DNA from: Mesorhizobium sp. B2-4-3
GTDB lineage: Bacteria > Pseudomonadota > Alphaproteobacteria > Rhizobiales > Rhizobiaceae
Assembly (NCBI RefSeq): GCF_006442815.1
Contig: NZ_VFVL01000036.1
Span: 1 to 60,421, forward strand
DNA length: 60,421 bases
Reading direction: 5' to 3'
Shown: positions 44,312 through 52,843 of the stretch, piece after piece
How the letters are laid out: each line of letters begins with the position of its first letter
How positions within the stretch are numbered: the first letter of the stretch is position 1
Notes under the pieces: model-generated
What the model was told of the DNA's origin: nothing
Database searches by the model: none
The model's input: the letters and a program-made list of their open reading frames with translations, nothing else
Made by a program: the position numbers and the translations under genes

Positions 44312-44421
44312 CGGTTCACCGCGCCATGAATCACTTAGTCAGCTAAATATAAATCCATTGTTTCTGATTGCAAATACGCGGCCGTTTTTAGCGATCCGGC
44401 GTCGGCGGCCGCGCCCATCGA

Positions 44422-44446
44422 GGAACCATTGTGCAGGCATAGGATT
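44422..44446 (+). promoter_or_regulatory. EcfG/RpoE2-type promoter, weaker
   Basis: GGAAC (44422-44426), 18 bases, TT (44445-44446), with ATT at the -10. About 100 bases upstream of the BrkB-family start. Confidence 0.45.
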
Positions 44447-44544
44447 GTGATTTGCGGGCCGCGTCAGCCGGACCTGGCGGCAAGAAGAACAGGGCTGGTT
44501 TTCCGGCTCCCGCCCTGGCCAACGAGAAGGCTGTTGAGGCGACG

Positions 44545-45453
44545 ATGCCGGGCTGGGTTCGTGAAGGCTGGGAGCTCTTGCGGGAGAGTGTCGCCGGCTA
44601 CATCGCCGACAATGCGCTGAGCCACGGAGCGGCGATCGCTTTCTACGCCACGACCTCGCTGGCGCCGATCCTCCTGATCATCGTGGCGATTGCCGGCTTA
44701 GTCATCGGCAATGACGCCGCGCAATTGGCGCTCTCGGCCGAGATATCGGGCGTGATGGGGCCGCAAAGCGCCGACCTTCTGAAGGCCACTGTCGAGAGCG
44801 CCGCGCAGCGCTGGTCGAGCACGCTGGCCACGCTCATCGGACTGGTCACGCTTTTCGTCACCGCGTCGGGCGTCTTCGGCGAGATGCAGCAGTCGCTCAA
44901 CGAAATCTGGAAGGTGAAGTCCAATGGCGTGTCGCTGTCGCGCCTCGTGCGGGCGAGGGCGGCGAGCCTCGGTCTCGTCGCGGCGCTTGGCTTCCTTCTG
45001 CTGGTATCGCTGGCGGCAAGCACGGCGATCTCGGCGCTGGGCGAATTGATCAACCGGCGCCTGCCGTTCGGTGCCGTGATCGTCAGCGGCGTCAATACGA
45101 TCGTCTCCTTCGTGCTGATCGCGCTGCTCTTCGCCGCGATCTACAAGGTCCTGCCGGACCGAACGCTCAAATGGCGCGATGTCGGCATCGGCGCGCTGGT
45201 CACCGCGCTTCTCTTCACCATCGGCAAGTCGCTGATCGGCTGGTATATCGGCACCAGCGCCATCGCCACCTCCTACGGTGCTGCCGGCGCGCTGATGGTC
45301 GTGCTGGTATGGGTCTATTACTCGGCGCAGATTTTCCTCTTCGGCGCCGAGATCACGCGCGCCTATTCGGTGCGCCGCGGCAGCCGGCGCGACCTCGCGC
45401 CGGTCATGGCGGCCGCGAACGACCGGGCCGCGCCGCGCCAACCGAAGAAGTAG
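44545..45453 (+). CDS. YihY/BrkB family inner-membrane protein
   Basis: A 302-residue polytopic protein with about six spans. Family features are NALSHGAAIAFYATTSLAP, FGEMQQSLNEIWKV and the C-terminal GAAGALMVVLVWVYYSAQIFLFGAEI block. Function is uncertain; no nuclease activity is supported despite old RNase BN naming. ATG 44545 with GAGG six bases upstream is favoured over TTG 44452. Confidence 0.87.
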   Translation: MPGWVREGWELLRESVAGYIADNALSHGAAIAFYATTSLAPILLIIVAIAGLVIGNDAAQLALSAEISGVMGPQSADLLKATVESAAQRWSSTLATLIGLVTLFVTASGVFGEMQQSLNEIWKVKSNGVSLSRLVRARAASLGLVAALGFLLLVSLAASTAISALGELINRRLPFGAVIVSGVNTIVSFVLIALLFAAIYKVLPDRTLKWRDVGIGALVTALLFTIGKSLIGWYIGTSAIATSYGAAGALMVVLVWVYYSAQIFLFGAEITRAYSVRRGSRRDLAPVMAAANDRAAPRQPKK

Positions 45454-45470
45454 CCAAACCCGAGACGACG

Positions 45471-45602
45471 ATGCCGGCCAACGCTGGTGCAAGTGTCGGC
45501 GCGGCGGAGCCGCGGGCATCCGGTGGCGAGATCATCCTATGGATGGTTCTTGGCGGCATGATCACTCTGCTTGTCACGCGGGTCTTGCGCCGCGGAGGCT
45601 GA
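45471..45602 (+). CDS. Small single-span membrane protein
   Basis: A 43-residue frame (MPANAGASVGAAEPRASGGE...) ending in one transmembrane helix (IILWMVLGGMITLLVTRVL) and a basic tail. It is 17 bases after the BrkB-like gene, so it could be its small partner. The ribosome site is weak. Confidence 0.4.
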   Translation: MPANAGASVGAAEPRASGGEIILWMVLGGMITLLVTRVLRRGG

Positions 45603-45630
45603 TCCGGCCCCGTCGCCGGGCTCGGGGAGC

Positions 45631-45843
45631 CTACCGCCGTTCTTCCTGCCGTTTCTCGATTTCGTAGGACAGCCAGCGGCAGAACATGCCGATAACCGAG
45701 GTAGCGGCTCCGCCGAGCAGACAAGCAATCAGCAACGGACTTTTCGAGGCACTGTCCCAACTGACGATCGCCAGCAGCGCCACGCTCACCGTGGAAATCA
45801 GATATCCTGTACCCTTGAGAAGATGAAGCGACGATCTGGTCAT
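45631..45843 (-). CDS. Small two-span membrane protein
   Basis: A 70-residue protein with two hydrophobic helices (GYLISTVSVALLAIVSW, LLIACLLGGAATSVIGMF) and a charged C-terminus (EIEKRQEERR). No family recognised. ATG 45843 is 20 bases downstream of an EcfG-type promoter, which is the main reason to accept it. Confidence 0.55.
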   Translation of the reverse strand: MTRSSLHLLKGTGYLISTVSVALLAIVSWDSASKSPLLIACLLGGAATSVIGMFCRWLSYEIEKRQEERR

Positions 45844-45862
45844 GTTGGCCCGCCTTTCAATG

Positions 45863-45887
45863 AACAGACAACCCTGATCGAGGTTCC
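45863..45887 (-). promoter_or_regulatory. EcfG/RpoE2-type promoter
   Basis: Minus-strand GGAAC (45887-45883), 18 bases, TT (45864-45863) in GTT. Twenty bases upstream of the two-span membrane protein start. Confidence 0.65.
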
Positions 45888-46133
45888 ATTTAGCCGTCGA
45901 ACAGGCCTGAAATCGTCCGGCTCTAGGGGCGGTTGGGTGTAGTCCGCCCGTTGGCCCGCCGCCGGTTCTCGATAGTGCGGCGGGCTTTGGACCTCGGTCC
46001 TCAGTCCAATCGAATTTGCTCGTAGCTGACTTTTTTTGGGTGTATCGTTTTTCAAGTCGTCCGTAGCTGGCGGGGAGCAAAGCGGATGTTTGGAACCGGG
46101 CATCATGTTTTCGCCTCAGACCGGGAGGCAGGC

Positions 46134-46349
46134 ATGATGAGATACGGAATAGCCGAGCCCGCCGACCTGGCAATTCTGACGGATGCGCTCAATGCTTTCT
46201 GCGCGAAGCATCGCATTGCCGGCGAGGCCGAGCGCGAACAGGTTGCGCTCAAAATCATGTGCCTTTTCAGGCGGGGCATCATTGACCCTGACCAGCTATC
46301 GGCGGAACTTGAAAGAGGTTGGGCTGGCATCAACCGACGTGCCGGGTAG
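46134..46349 (+). CDS. Hypothetical helical protein
   Basis: A 71-residue protein, MMRYGIAEPADLAILTDALN..., fully helical, with CAKHRIAGEAEREQVALKIM. It resembles short rhizobial proteins of unknown function. ATG 46134 has GGGAGG. Confidence 0.55.
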   Translation: MMRYGIAEPADLAILTDALNAFCAKHRIAGEAEREQVALKIMCLFRRGIIDPDQLSAELERGWAGINRRAG

Positions 46350-46723
46350 CCGGCCAAGCGAGCCATGCAACCTCACGCCGACGAGGCGGATTCTTGCATA
46401 CAATGCGAGTGGGCCAGCATGGAAACCGGGAAGGGGCAGGCTGGCCCGGCCGCGCACACAACTCGCATGGGACTGAAGTCGCACGCGCCGCCGCTTTGGT
46501 CCAAGCAGTGAAACCTTGGCTCGCCGTTGGTGGTTGTGGAACGGTTTGACGGATATTTGAGCCCTTCATCGTTAGCTGTTTGAAAGCCCACCATTTCCTG
46601 CGGTTGGTGGGCGTTCATTCGAGGCCAACGATCCGGTTCCAAGGGGCGGGACCGGACGCTGGACGGCATATATAGGCGGCCGAATGGTTTGGCATAAAGC
46701 GACGGTCGCTGCTCGCGGTCCCG
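46350..46723. other. Intergenic region
   Basis: In these 374 bases I see one hairpin, GCCCACC (46586-46592) with GGTGGGC (46606-46612), followed by a weak T tract. No credible gene and no EcfG-type spacing at its GGAAC/GTTCC sequences. Confidence 0.4.
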
Positions 46724-46921
46724 CTAGCTCTCGGCGCGTGCATGGAGGCGCTTTGCTGCAAGGTACATTAATGCCGACGCAGCACGGTTGCGGTCCCACC
46801 CGGCGGCTTCCGCCTGTGCCAGCAGGCCATCGAGAGAGTCAGCCAGCGCCTCCTGGCAATCGCTGTCGTAGCGGGCGGTGTTGACCTCGTGGACGGGTTT
46901 TCTAATGGCTGGTTCCGCCAT
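46724..46921 (-). CDS. Small hypothetical protein downstream of DUF982 pair
   Basis: A 65-residue protein (MAEPAIRKPVHEVNTARYDS...) with one amphipathic helix (GLLAQAEAAGWDRNRAASAL). ATG 46921 follows GAGGAA. Third gene of a minus-strand set with the two DUF982 genes, 79 bases after the second. Confidence 0.55.
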   Translation of the reverse strand: MAEPAIRKPVHEVNTARYDSDCQEALADSLDGLLAQAEAAGWDRNRAASALMYLAAKRLHARAES

Positions 46922-47000
46922 CGAAGGTTCCTCATGAATTATCCAGACAGATAGGTTTGGTGCGAGGCGCCCCCGGCAGTGGCCGCGGGCGCCCCGATCG

Positions 47001-47288
47001 TCATCGGTGATCCGACGGCTGGGCTTGTCCGATGGCGGGCGGGATTGCTCCGTCCTCGACAAGGATATCCTTCTTGCGCGCGAATGCGGCGAAAACGCCT
47101 CGCGCGGTTTCCGCGTCGACGTCGCCGACCAAAGCCGCCTTGCAAGCACGGATAGCCGCTTTCTGCTCCGGGCTATTGCCGCACCAGTCCATCGCGAACT
47201 GATAGGCATCGACGACGGTGTTCAGCTGCCGGGGAAAGCCCAGGCCGACCCAAACGCGAAGGGGTTTTTCGAAGGGTTTGGAAAGCAT
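47001..47288 (-). CDS. DUF982 family protein
   Basis: A 95-residue DUF982 protein: VDAYQFAMDWCGNSPEQKAAIRACKAALVGDVDAETARGVFAAFAR is the helical core. Start ATG 47288 with GGGGAG. It lies 21 bases after the next paralogue upstream, indicating a duplicated pair. Confidence 0.75.
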   Translation of the reverse strand: MLSKPFEKPLRVWVGLGFPRQLNTVVDAYQFAMDWCGNSPEQKAAIRACKAALVGDVDAETARGVFAAFARKKDILVEDGAIPPAIGQAQPSDHR

Positions 47289-47309
47289 CGCGAACTCCCC
47301 GCGACACTG

Positions 47310-47612
47310 TCAAGCAGTCAGTCCGCCGCCGCGGCCGCCTTTGCCGGTGATCCATGGCAAGGGGACACTCACGTCCTCGAGAATTTTGACCGACTTTGCG
47401 AAACCGCAAAAGGCATCTCTGGCGGCAGTCAGCGGATAGCCGCTGTCGAATGCCCGCTGGCAGGCACGAAGGGCCGTTTCAAATATGGTTCCGCGCCTGT
47501 TCCTGGGCCACGCGTAGAGAAATTCCAGGGCATCTTCCAGGCACGCGATTTCCTGGATGAGGCTGTTTTCGGTCTTCACGAAAATAGGGCTGTCGAACAT
47601 CCGATCGTTCAT
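47310..47612 (-). CDS. DUF982 family protein
   Basis: A 100-residue DUF982 protein: EDALEFLYAWPRNRRGTIFETALRACQRAFDSGYPLTAARDAF. It has the WP-R signature and a C-terminal Gly/Pro tail. ATG 47612 has a strong GGAGG; the longer reading to 47636 is not needed. First gene of the DUF982 pair. Confidence 0.78.
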   Translation of the reverse strand: MNDRMFDSPIFVKTENSLIQEIACLEDALEFLYAWPRNRRGTIFETALRACQRAFDSGYPLTAARDAFCGFAKSVKILEDVSVPLPWITGKGGRGGGLTA

Positions 47613-47925
47613 AACGTCCTCCAATCGAACGAACAATTGAGTTTAGACGAAGGCTTAGGACCGACAGCGGCCAAGCCCAGCGGCGATATGGGTTTGTGGA
47701 TTTTGACCGTCAAGAGCTTCCCGGGTCGCTACAAGAACCGGCGCGTCAATTCTGTTATCCGCAACGGCTTCATCGGTCCTGCAACTCGGCATGATCGTTG
47801 GGTGGCGTGGGTAACGGCGGTCGCCATTCGATTGAACGTGGGTCCAACAAGCAGAGCCCCGGCAATCTGCCGGGGCTCGCTGGAAGCTGGACCAAGGGAA
47901 GGCTGCGGCCGTGCGCGGATCGTTG
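47613..47925. other. Intergenic region with one terminator
   Basis: These 313 bases separate the DUF982 pair from the DUF892 gene. They hold the terminator at 47855-47877 and presumably the DUF982 promoter, which I cannot define. No gene is supported. Confidence 0.4.
47855..47877 (-). terminator. Terminator hairpin after DUF892 gene
   Basis: AGCCCCGGCA (47855-47864) and TGCCGGGGCT (47868-47877) form a perfect 10-bp stem with a 3-base loop. Read on the minus strand it is 49 bases past the DUF892 stop, followed by a weak T-containing tail. Confidence 0.6.
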
Positions 47926-48438
47926 CTATGCGGCTTCAGCCGCGACGTTGACCGCGGATTCGGCAAGCTGAGTGAGCGCAGCGTCCGTTTCCTTTTCTTC
48001 GTTCAGCGTCTTGTCGAGCAAGGTGACGGCTTCCGTCAGGCCGAGTTCCTGCGCCCAGGTCCTGAGCGTGCCGTAGCGCGAGATCTCGTAATGCTCGACG
48101 GCTTGGGCGGCAGCCAGCAGGCCGGCGTCGAGCGAGGGCGAGCCCTTGTACGCGTCCATGATCTCGGCACCTTCCTCGGTGATGCCCATAATGGCGGCGC
48201 AAGTCTTGCCCACCGGTTTCTTGTCGATCACCTCGAAGATTTCCTTGAGACGCGCGACATGTTCTTCGGTCTGGTCGCGATGTTTTTCGAACGCGGTCTT
48301 CAGTGCGTCATCCTGTGCCGCCTTGGCCATCTTCGGCAGCGTGGCGAGAATCTTCTTCTCGGCGAAATAGATGTCCTTCAGCGTGTCGTGGAAAAGTTCG
48401 TTCAGGCCCTTGTTCGAGGCTGCCTTCGTCGTCGCCAT
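47926..48438 (-). CDS. DUF892 (YciE/YciF) ferritin-like protein
   Basis: A 170-residue four-helix ferritin-like protein: LNELFHDTLKDIYFAEKKIL, then FEKHRDQTEEHVARLKEIFE, then AVEHYEISRYGTLRTWAQEL. Conserved Glu/His positions suit a di-iron site. Members protect against osmotic and oxidative stress. ATG 48438 with AGGAG. Directly under an EcfG-type promoter at 48473-48497. Confidence 0.88.
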   Translation of the reverse strand: MATTKAASNKGLNELFHDTLKDIYFAEKKILATLPKMAKAAQDDALKTAFEKHRDQTEEHVARLKEIFEVIDKKPVGKTCAAIMGITEEGAEIMDAYKGSPSLDAGLLAAAQAVEHYEISRYGTLRTWAQELGLTEAVTLLDKTLNEEKETDAALTQLAESAVNVAAEAA

Positions 48439-48472
48439 ATCTGCATCTCCTGGTGAGGTTGGGATCATCACC

Positions 48473-48497
48473 AACACGGCCTGGCTGAACTTGTTCC
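48473..48497 (-). promoter_or_regulatory. EcfG/RpoE2-type promoter
   Basis: Minus-strand GGAAC (48497-48493), 18 bases, TT (48474-48473) in GTTGG. It is 35 bases upstream of the DUF892 start and immediately downstream of the NRAMP stop. Confidence 0.7.
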
Positions 48498-48500
48498 CCT

Positions 48501-49811
48501 CTATAGAAACCACTGCGCCACGAGGCCCACCGACGAGGCTGCCATTGTCAACGTCGATAGCCAGCCAAGCGCCCGCAGCCAGCCTTGCAAAGGGAACTCC
48601 CCCATCACGTCCTTGCGGCCGGCCATCAGCATCATGACGATCATCACGGGAACGGCGCATATGCCGTTAATGATAGCGCTCCAGTAAAGCGCCTTGATCG
48701 GGTCGATCGGGGTAAGCATGATCCCGGTGCCAAGAGCGGTCGCGGCGGCGAGCGTCGCGTAGAACGCCACGGCTTCCTTCGGCTTGCGCTGCAGCCCGAC
48801 CGGCCAGTGCAGCGCTTCGCCGACGGCGAAAGCCGCTGACCCAGCCAGCACCGGTACAGCCAGAAGCCCGGTGCCGATAATTCCCATCGAGAAAATAATG
48901 AAGGCGAATTTTCCGGCCGCCGGCTCCAGCGCCTTTGCCGCGTCGGTGGACGAAGCAATGTCTGTCACCCCTGCCTTGTGGAGGGTGGCGGCCGTGGTGA
49001 AGATAATCGCGATGGCGATCAGATTCGAAAAGGCCATTCCAACCAGCGTATCGGCGCGTATCCGCCGGAAGGCTCTGGGGGCCTGCCACGGCGCCCACCT
49101 CAGCGGCTCGGCGGTTGGCTTGATCTCTTCCTCTTCAACCTCCTGAGAGGCTTGCCAGAAGAACAGATAAGGCGAGATCGTCGTGCCGAGGATCGCTAGC
49201 AGCGTGGTGAAGAAGGCGCCGCTCCATTCGATGTGCGGAATGAACAGCCCTTTGGCCGCGTCCGCCCAAGGCACATTCGCGGCGAACATCGCGGCAACAT
49301 AGGCGAACAGGCTCAAGGTGGTCCATTTGAGGACTTTCACATAGCGGGTGTAGTCGAGGAAGACGATCGCGCCGATACAGACGGCCGCGAAAGCGATCAC
49401 ATAGAGCGGGCTCGGCCCGCCAACGAGCAGCTTCAATGCATCTGCCATGGCGCTGAGATCGGCGCCGATATTGATGACGTTGGCGAGGAACAGCAGCATG
49501 ACGACCGCGTAAAGCAGCGAGGCCGGATAGTGCCGGCTGAGGTTGCCGGAAATACCTTCGCCTGTGGTGCGCCCCGTACGGGCGGCGATCTCCTGGATCG
49601 CGGCCATCAGCGGGAAGGTGAACAGCATGACCCAGCCGATGTTGAAGCCGAGCTGGGCGCCGGCCTGGCTGTAAGTTCCGATACCGGACGGATCGTCGTC
49701 GGACGCGCCGGTAATGAAGCCTGGCCCGATCGTGCGGAGGAACCGCTGGAACGGGCCCTTTGCCAGCGTGTTGCTTTGTTCTCCCTCGACCTGGGAACCG
49801 ACCTCGGTCAT
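48501..49811 (-). CDS. NRAMP-related divalent metal transporter, atypical site
   Basis: A 436-residue membrane protein with about 11 spans of the NRAMP superfamily. The TM1 motif, DPGN in manganese/iron transporters, is DPSG (40-43, SDDDPSGIGTY). The TM6 MPH motif is SPY (TTISPYLFFWQ). The metal-binding Asn, Met and His are thus missing while Asp40 stays, as in NRAMP-related magnesium transporters. A charged EVEEEE loop follows TM6. An EcfG-type promoter is at 49933-49957. Confidence 0.85.
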   Translation of the reverse strand: MTEVGSQVEGEQSNTLAKGPFQRFLRTIGPGFITGASDDDPSGIGTYSQAGAQLGFNIGWVMLFTFPLMAAIQEIAARTGRTTGEGISGNLSRHYPASLLYAVVMLLFLANVINIGADLSAMADALKLLVGGPSPLYVIAFAAVCIGAIVFLDYTRYVKVLKWTTLSLFAYVAAMFAANVPWADAAKGLFIPHIEWSGAFFTTLLAILGTTISPYLFFWQASQEVEEEEIKPTAEPLRWAPWQAPRAFRRIRADTLVGMAFSNLIAIAIIFTTAATLHKAGVTDIASSTDAAKALEPAAGKFAFIIFSMGIIGTGLLAVPVLAGSAAFAVGEALHWPVGLQRKPKEAVAFYATLAAATALGTGIMLTPIDPIKALYWSAIINGICAVPVMIVMMLMAGRKDVMGEFPLQGWLRALGWLSTLTMAASSVGLVAQWFL

Positions 49812-49932
49812 TGCCGGCCTTTCCAGGTTCGCTCAAGCAGGAAAGAAGCGGCCGTCTGGGCGACGGGCTGCGCAAGAGGCTGAGTGAGGCTGTTCTGCAT
49901 AAAATGAGCACCGGCTAATGAAGGTGTGAGGT

Positions 49933-49957
49933 AACCGGCGGACATGACGTCGGTTCC
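49933..49957 (-). promoter_or_regulatory. EcfG/RpoE2-type promoter
   Basis: Minus-strand GGAAC (49957-49953), 18 bases, TT (49934-49933) in GTTAC. It is 122 bases upstream of the NRAMP-related gene, leaving a long leader. Confidence 0.6.
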
Positions 49958-50039
49958 ACCGGGACCGCCACCTTGGCATCGCGGCCACACGGTCATCATC
50001 AATATTTGTTTGGCCAGCCCGCATTTGCGTCGGCGCCAT

Positions 50040-50321
50040 CTAGCTTCTGCGGCCCACGACCCCTTGAACGCGAACCAGGCGAAGCAGCGTCGGCGGCTTG
50101 TCGGTCAGTTCGACGACCCGGATCCATTTCGCGGCGTTGCCGCGCAGCGTGGCCTCGACCCCGAGCGCCTTTCGGGCAGCCTCGACCGGCGCCATCGCCT
50201 CGACGGCGTGGCTTGCAAGGACGGTCTCGTCGTCCAATTCCTCGACGCGATAGGCCGTCATTGCGCCGGGTCCCCGCAGCCATGCGAGTTTGAGCGACAA
50301 CGCGAGGCGTTGAAAGTACAT
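50040..50321 (-). CDS. Hypothetical small protein
   Basis: A 93-residue frame. The likely protein starts at the internal ATG 50261 (MTAYRVEELDDETVLASHAVEAM), giving 73 residues; the upstream part is basic and possibly untranslated. It looks like a small alpha/beta unit. No family recognised. Confidence 0.45.
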   Translation of the reverse strand: MYFQRLALSLKLAWLRGPGAMTAYRVEELDDETVLASHAVEAMAPVEAARKALGVEATLRGNAAKWIRVVELTDKPPTLLRLVRVQGVVGRRS

Positions 50322-50469
50322 TTGATATGAGGGGCAGCTAATTCGTCACGAATTGCAACGAGTAGGTCGCAACATCGCTGCAGGCACAGGCCCGGCCGCT
50401 CTTCAGTACAGCAAGTGTTTGGCGCTCGCCCAGTGCGGGCGGGCGTTCAGCAACTTTTCCCGACAGCGC

Positions 50470-50763
50470 TCAGTTATTGCCGGCGAGCTCCCTGGTCGCC
50501 TTGCAGAATTCATCGTGGGACTTCGCGATGGTCTCGTCTGCGCAGTCTTTCTTCATGGACGCGCGATCCTCTTCGGTAAGCGCCATCCAGGCTTTCTTGA
50601 ACTCATCGCCCGACCTCATGGTTTTCATGCCGGCATCGGTGAAGAAGGGCGACATTTTCTGGGGATCGTCCAGCGCGGAGGTTCCGGTGCTCGCGCCGGC
50701 AAATGCCGAGCATGTCATGACCGAAATCGTGAACGCACTCATCAAGATCACTTTGGTTTTCAT
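50470..50763 (-). CDS. Secreted hypothetical protein
   Basis: A 97-residue protein with a signal peptide (MKTKVILMSAFTISVMTCSAFAG) and a helical mature part with two cysteines (KKDCADET, EFCKATREL) likely forming a disulfide. No family recognised. GGAAC is present upstream but the spacing does not fit EcfG. Confidence 0.65.
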   Translation of the reverse strand: MKTKVILMSAFTISVMTCSAFAGASTGTSALDDPQKMSPFFTDAGMKTMRSGDEFKKAWMALTEEDRASMKKDCADETIAKSHDEFCKATRELAGNN

Positions 50764-51265
50764 GGTACTCGTCTCCCTGCCTAATTTAGAAAATCTGCAT
50801 CGAGATAGCGTTCTTGACGCGAAATAGTTCCAGCAAGGAGACGAAAAACAAGGAAGGCAATCGAGTATATTCCCATCGCCTGCTTGGCGCAGGCCCGGGC
50901 AGATTGTTCTCAGTTTTCACCGATGACGAAGAAGACGGTGAGGATTTGATCCGTAAGTTTCCGGCTAACGCGGCTCGCGCGTAATCGAGAGATAGGTCGG
51001 GTCAAAACAGGCGCGTCAGAGAGGCATGGGGTTGTTGGTCAAAGCGCGCTAACATTTGATAACTCGGCGCTTTTTCCCCGGCGAAATGCCGACGAACGCA
51101 TCGCGGCCGGCGTCGCCGGATCGCCAGGGGCCTTCCCGTTCCCGATGTCATGCCTTTCTGGAAGCGACGCGAGGTGGCGCGCCAGGAGCGTCGCGAAGGC
51201 AAACCGAATCCGGATAATCCGATCCGTCGGCGCCGTCGAACCTTTTGCGCCGGCCAGGGGGATGC
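50764..51265. other. Intergenic region
   Basis: These 502 bases between the secreted-protein gene and the MttB-like gene hold one terminator-like hairpin, AAAGCGC (51041-51047) with GCGCTTT (51067-51073) and a short T run. A 51150 frame that begins MPFWKRREVARQ overlaps the next gene and is not convincing. Nothing else is seen. Confidence 0.4.
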
Positions 51266-52516
51266 ATGTCGGCTTCATTGGTTCCCGAACATCGCGTGGC
51301 GGCGGACTTCATCGCCGCGCCCTATCGTGCCGGGTGCGACGAGGCCGGGCTCGAGACGATCGAGAAAGCGGCCGACCGGGTGCTCGAGGAAACCGGCATC
51401 CGCTTCCTCGACGATCCGCAAACCCTCGACATGCTGAAGCAGGCGGGCGGCGTGGGGAGCGGCGATGTGGTGCGCCTGGATGGGGCTGAGCTGCGCCGCA
51501 TCGTGCGCCGGCATGCGCCAGGAAGGTTCCTGCTGCGCGGCAGGAATCCGGCGCGGGACACGCCGGTCGGCGAAGGCGCGGCGCCTGTCCTCGCGCCGAT
51601 CTATGGCGCGCCCAATGTCGTGCTCGACAATGGAACGAGAGTGGCCGGCAGCCGGCGGATCTATGGCGAGCTCGTCGCCGCCGCGCATACCGCGCCGGGG
51701 CTCACCAACACCGGGCAGATGATCTGCGTCATGGAGGACGTCTCCGAGGACCGGCGACCGCTGGAGATGCTGCTTGCGCATCTCACCCATTCCGACAAGC
51801 CGTTCATGGGCAGCATGGCTTCGCCGGCGGCCGCCGAGGCGGTGATCGACCTGACCGCAGTCGCGATCGGCCGGCCGGCGCTCCCCGGCGAATGCAATCT
51901 TGTCCACCTCATCAACGCCACGCCGCCGCTCACCTATTGGCCGAACCCGTTGAAGTGCCTGCGTGCGATCGCGCTGAAGGGCGAGGCGAGCATGGTCTCG
52001 TCCTATATGATGATGGGCGCGACGGCGCCCGTCACCGTGGCCGGCGCGCTGATCCAGGGCTACGCCGAGGTGCTGGCCGGGCTGGCGTTGGCGCAGCTCT
52101 GGCGCCCGGGCGCGCCGGTGGTGATGGGCATCCTCGCCTATCCGTTCGACATGCGCCGGATGCAGCCCAACTTCGGCGACCCGGCTTCGCAACTCGTCCA
52201 GTTCTACGCCGCGGAGCTGGGCAGGCGGCTCGGCGTGCCGGTGCGGGGCGACGGCGCCGTCACCTCGGCCAAGGTCGACGATGCGCAATCCGGCGCGGAA
52301 GGGGGCAGGGTGCTTTCGGCCGCGATGTCCTCGGGCGCCCATTTCATCCTGCACGCCGCCGGCTGGCTGGAGCAGGGCCGCACGGTGTCGCTCGAAAAAT
52401 TCCGCCGCGACGCCGCGGCGCTGGCGGAACTCCGCCTTGGCCGGACGGCAGAACCGCCCGCGCCGCTTGAGCGAGGAATCGAGACGGAGCTACGCGACCG
52501 TATCGAGCGCCCCTGA
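51266..52516 (+). CDS. Trimethylamine methyltransferase (MttB) family protein
   Basis: A 416-residue TIM-barrel protein of the MttB superfamily. The family segments are VLEETGIRFLDDPQTL, the KPFMGSMASPAAAEA region, CNLVHLINATPPLTYWP and GAVTSAKVDDAQSG. There is no in-frame amber codon, so it is a non-pyrrolysine member; such proteins demethylate glycine betaine or related quaternary amines using a corrinoid protein. No corrinoid partner gene is nearby. ATG 51266 behind GGGGG. Confidence 0.82.
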   Translation: MSASLVPEHRVAADFIAAPYRAGCDEAGLETIEKAADRVLEETGIRFLDDPQTLDMLKQAGGVGSGDVVRLDGAELRRIVRRHAPGRFLLRGRNPARDTPVGEGAAPVLAPIYGAPNVVLDNGTRVAGSRRIYGELVAAAHTAPGLTNTGQMICVMEDVSEDRRPLEMLLAHLTHSDKPFMGSMASPAAAEAVIDLTAVAIGRPALPGECNLVHLINATPPLTYWPNPLKCLRAIALKGEASMVSSYMMMGATAPVTVAGALIQGYAEVLAGLALAQLWRPGAPVVMGILAYPFDMRRMQPNFGDPASQLVQFYAAELGRRLGVPVRGDGAVTSAKVDDAQSGAEGGRVLSAAMSSGAHFILHAAGWLEQGRTVSLEKFRRDAAALAELRLGRTAEPPAPLERGIETELRDRIERP

Positions 52517-52754
52517 ACGGCCAAAGGAAAGCGCGAGGCAACGCCTTTCGTTTCGGGGGAAGGCTAACGGCTCGGGGGAAGGCTAACGGCAACGCCATCG
52601 CGAGGTTCCTGCCGAAAAGCCTTCTGCGTCGAGATCCCGCGCTGAGCCCAACGACATGGCCGAAGGAGGCTTCATCTGGCCGTCACAATGAACCGGCAAA
52701 TTAGCAAGCGCTGAACCAGGCTCCTCCGGTCAGCATGTTCCCAAGACCTCTCTT

Positions 52755-52782
52755 GCCCGGCTCCTGGTCCGGGCTTCTTTTT
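52755..52782 (+). terminator. Rho-independent terminator
   Basis: GCCCGG (52755-52760) with CCGGGC (52769-52774) and TTCTTTTT. It lies 238 bases after the MttB-like gene and may end that transcript or another small RNA. Confidence 0.65.
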
Positions 52783-52843
52783 AGGCGCCGCCTCGAACGG
52801 GTGCCGCAGATGGCCTGGCCGTTCTTAAAAATCCGCGAGCAGC

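Noticed and set aside
49808..49945. Possible 45-residue minus-strand protein just upstream of the NRAMP gene
   Set aside because: No family match, and only a weak ribosome site; the region is better explained as the long leader from the promoter at 49933-49957.
50764..50835. EcfG promoter before the secreted protein at 50763
   Set aside because: GGAAC is present on the minus strand but the bases 18 or 19 positions on are not TT.
51150..51437. Frame starting MPFWKRREVARQ
   Set aside because: Most of it overlaps the MttB-like gene in another frame with arginine-rich antisense-like composition.
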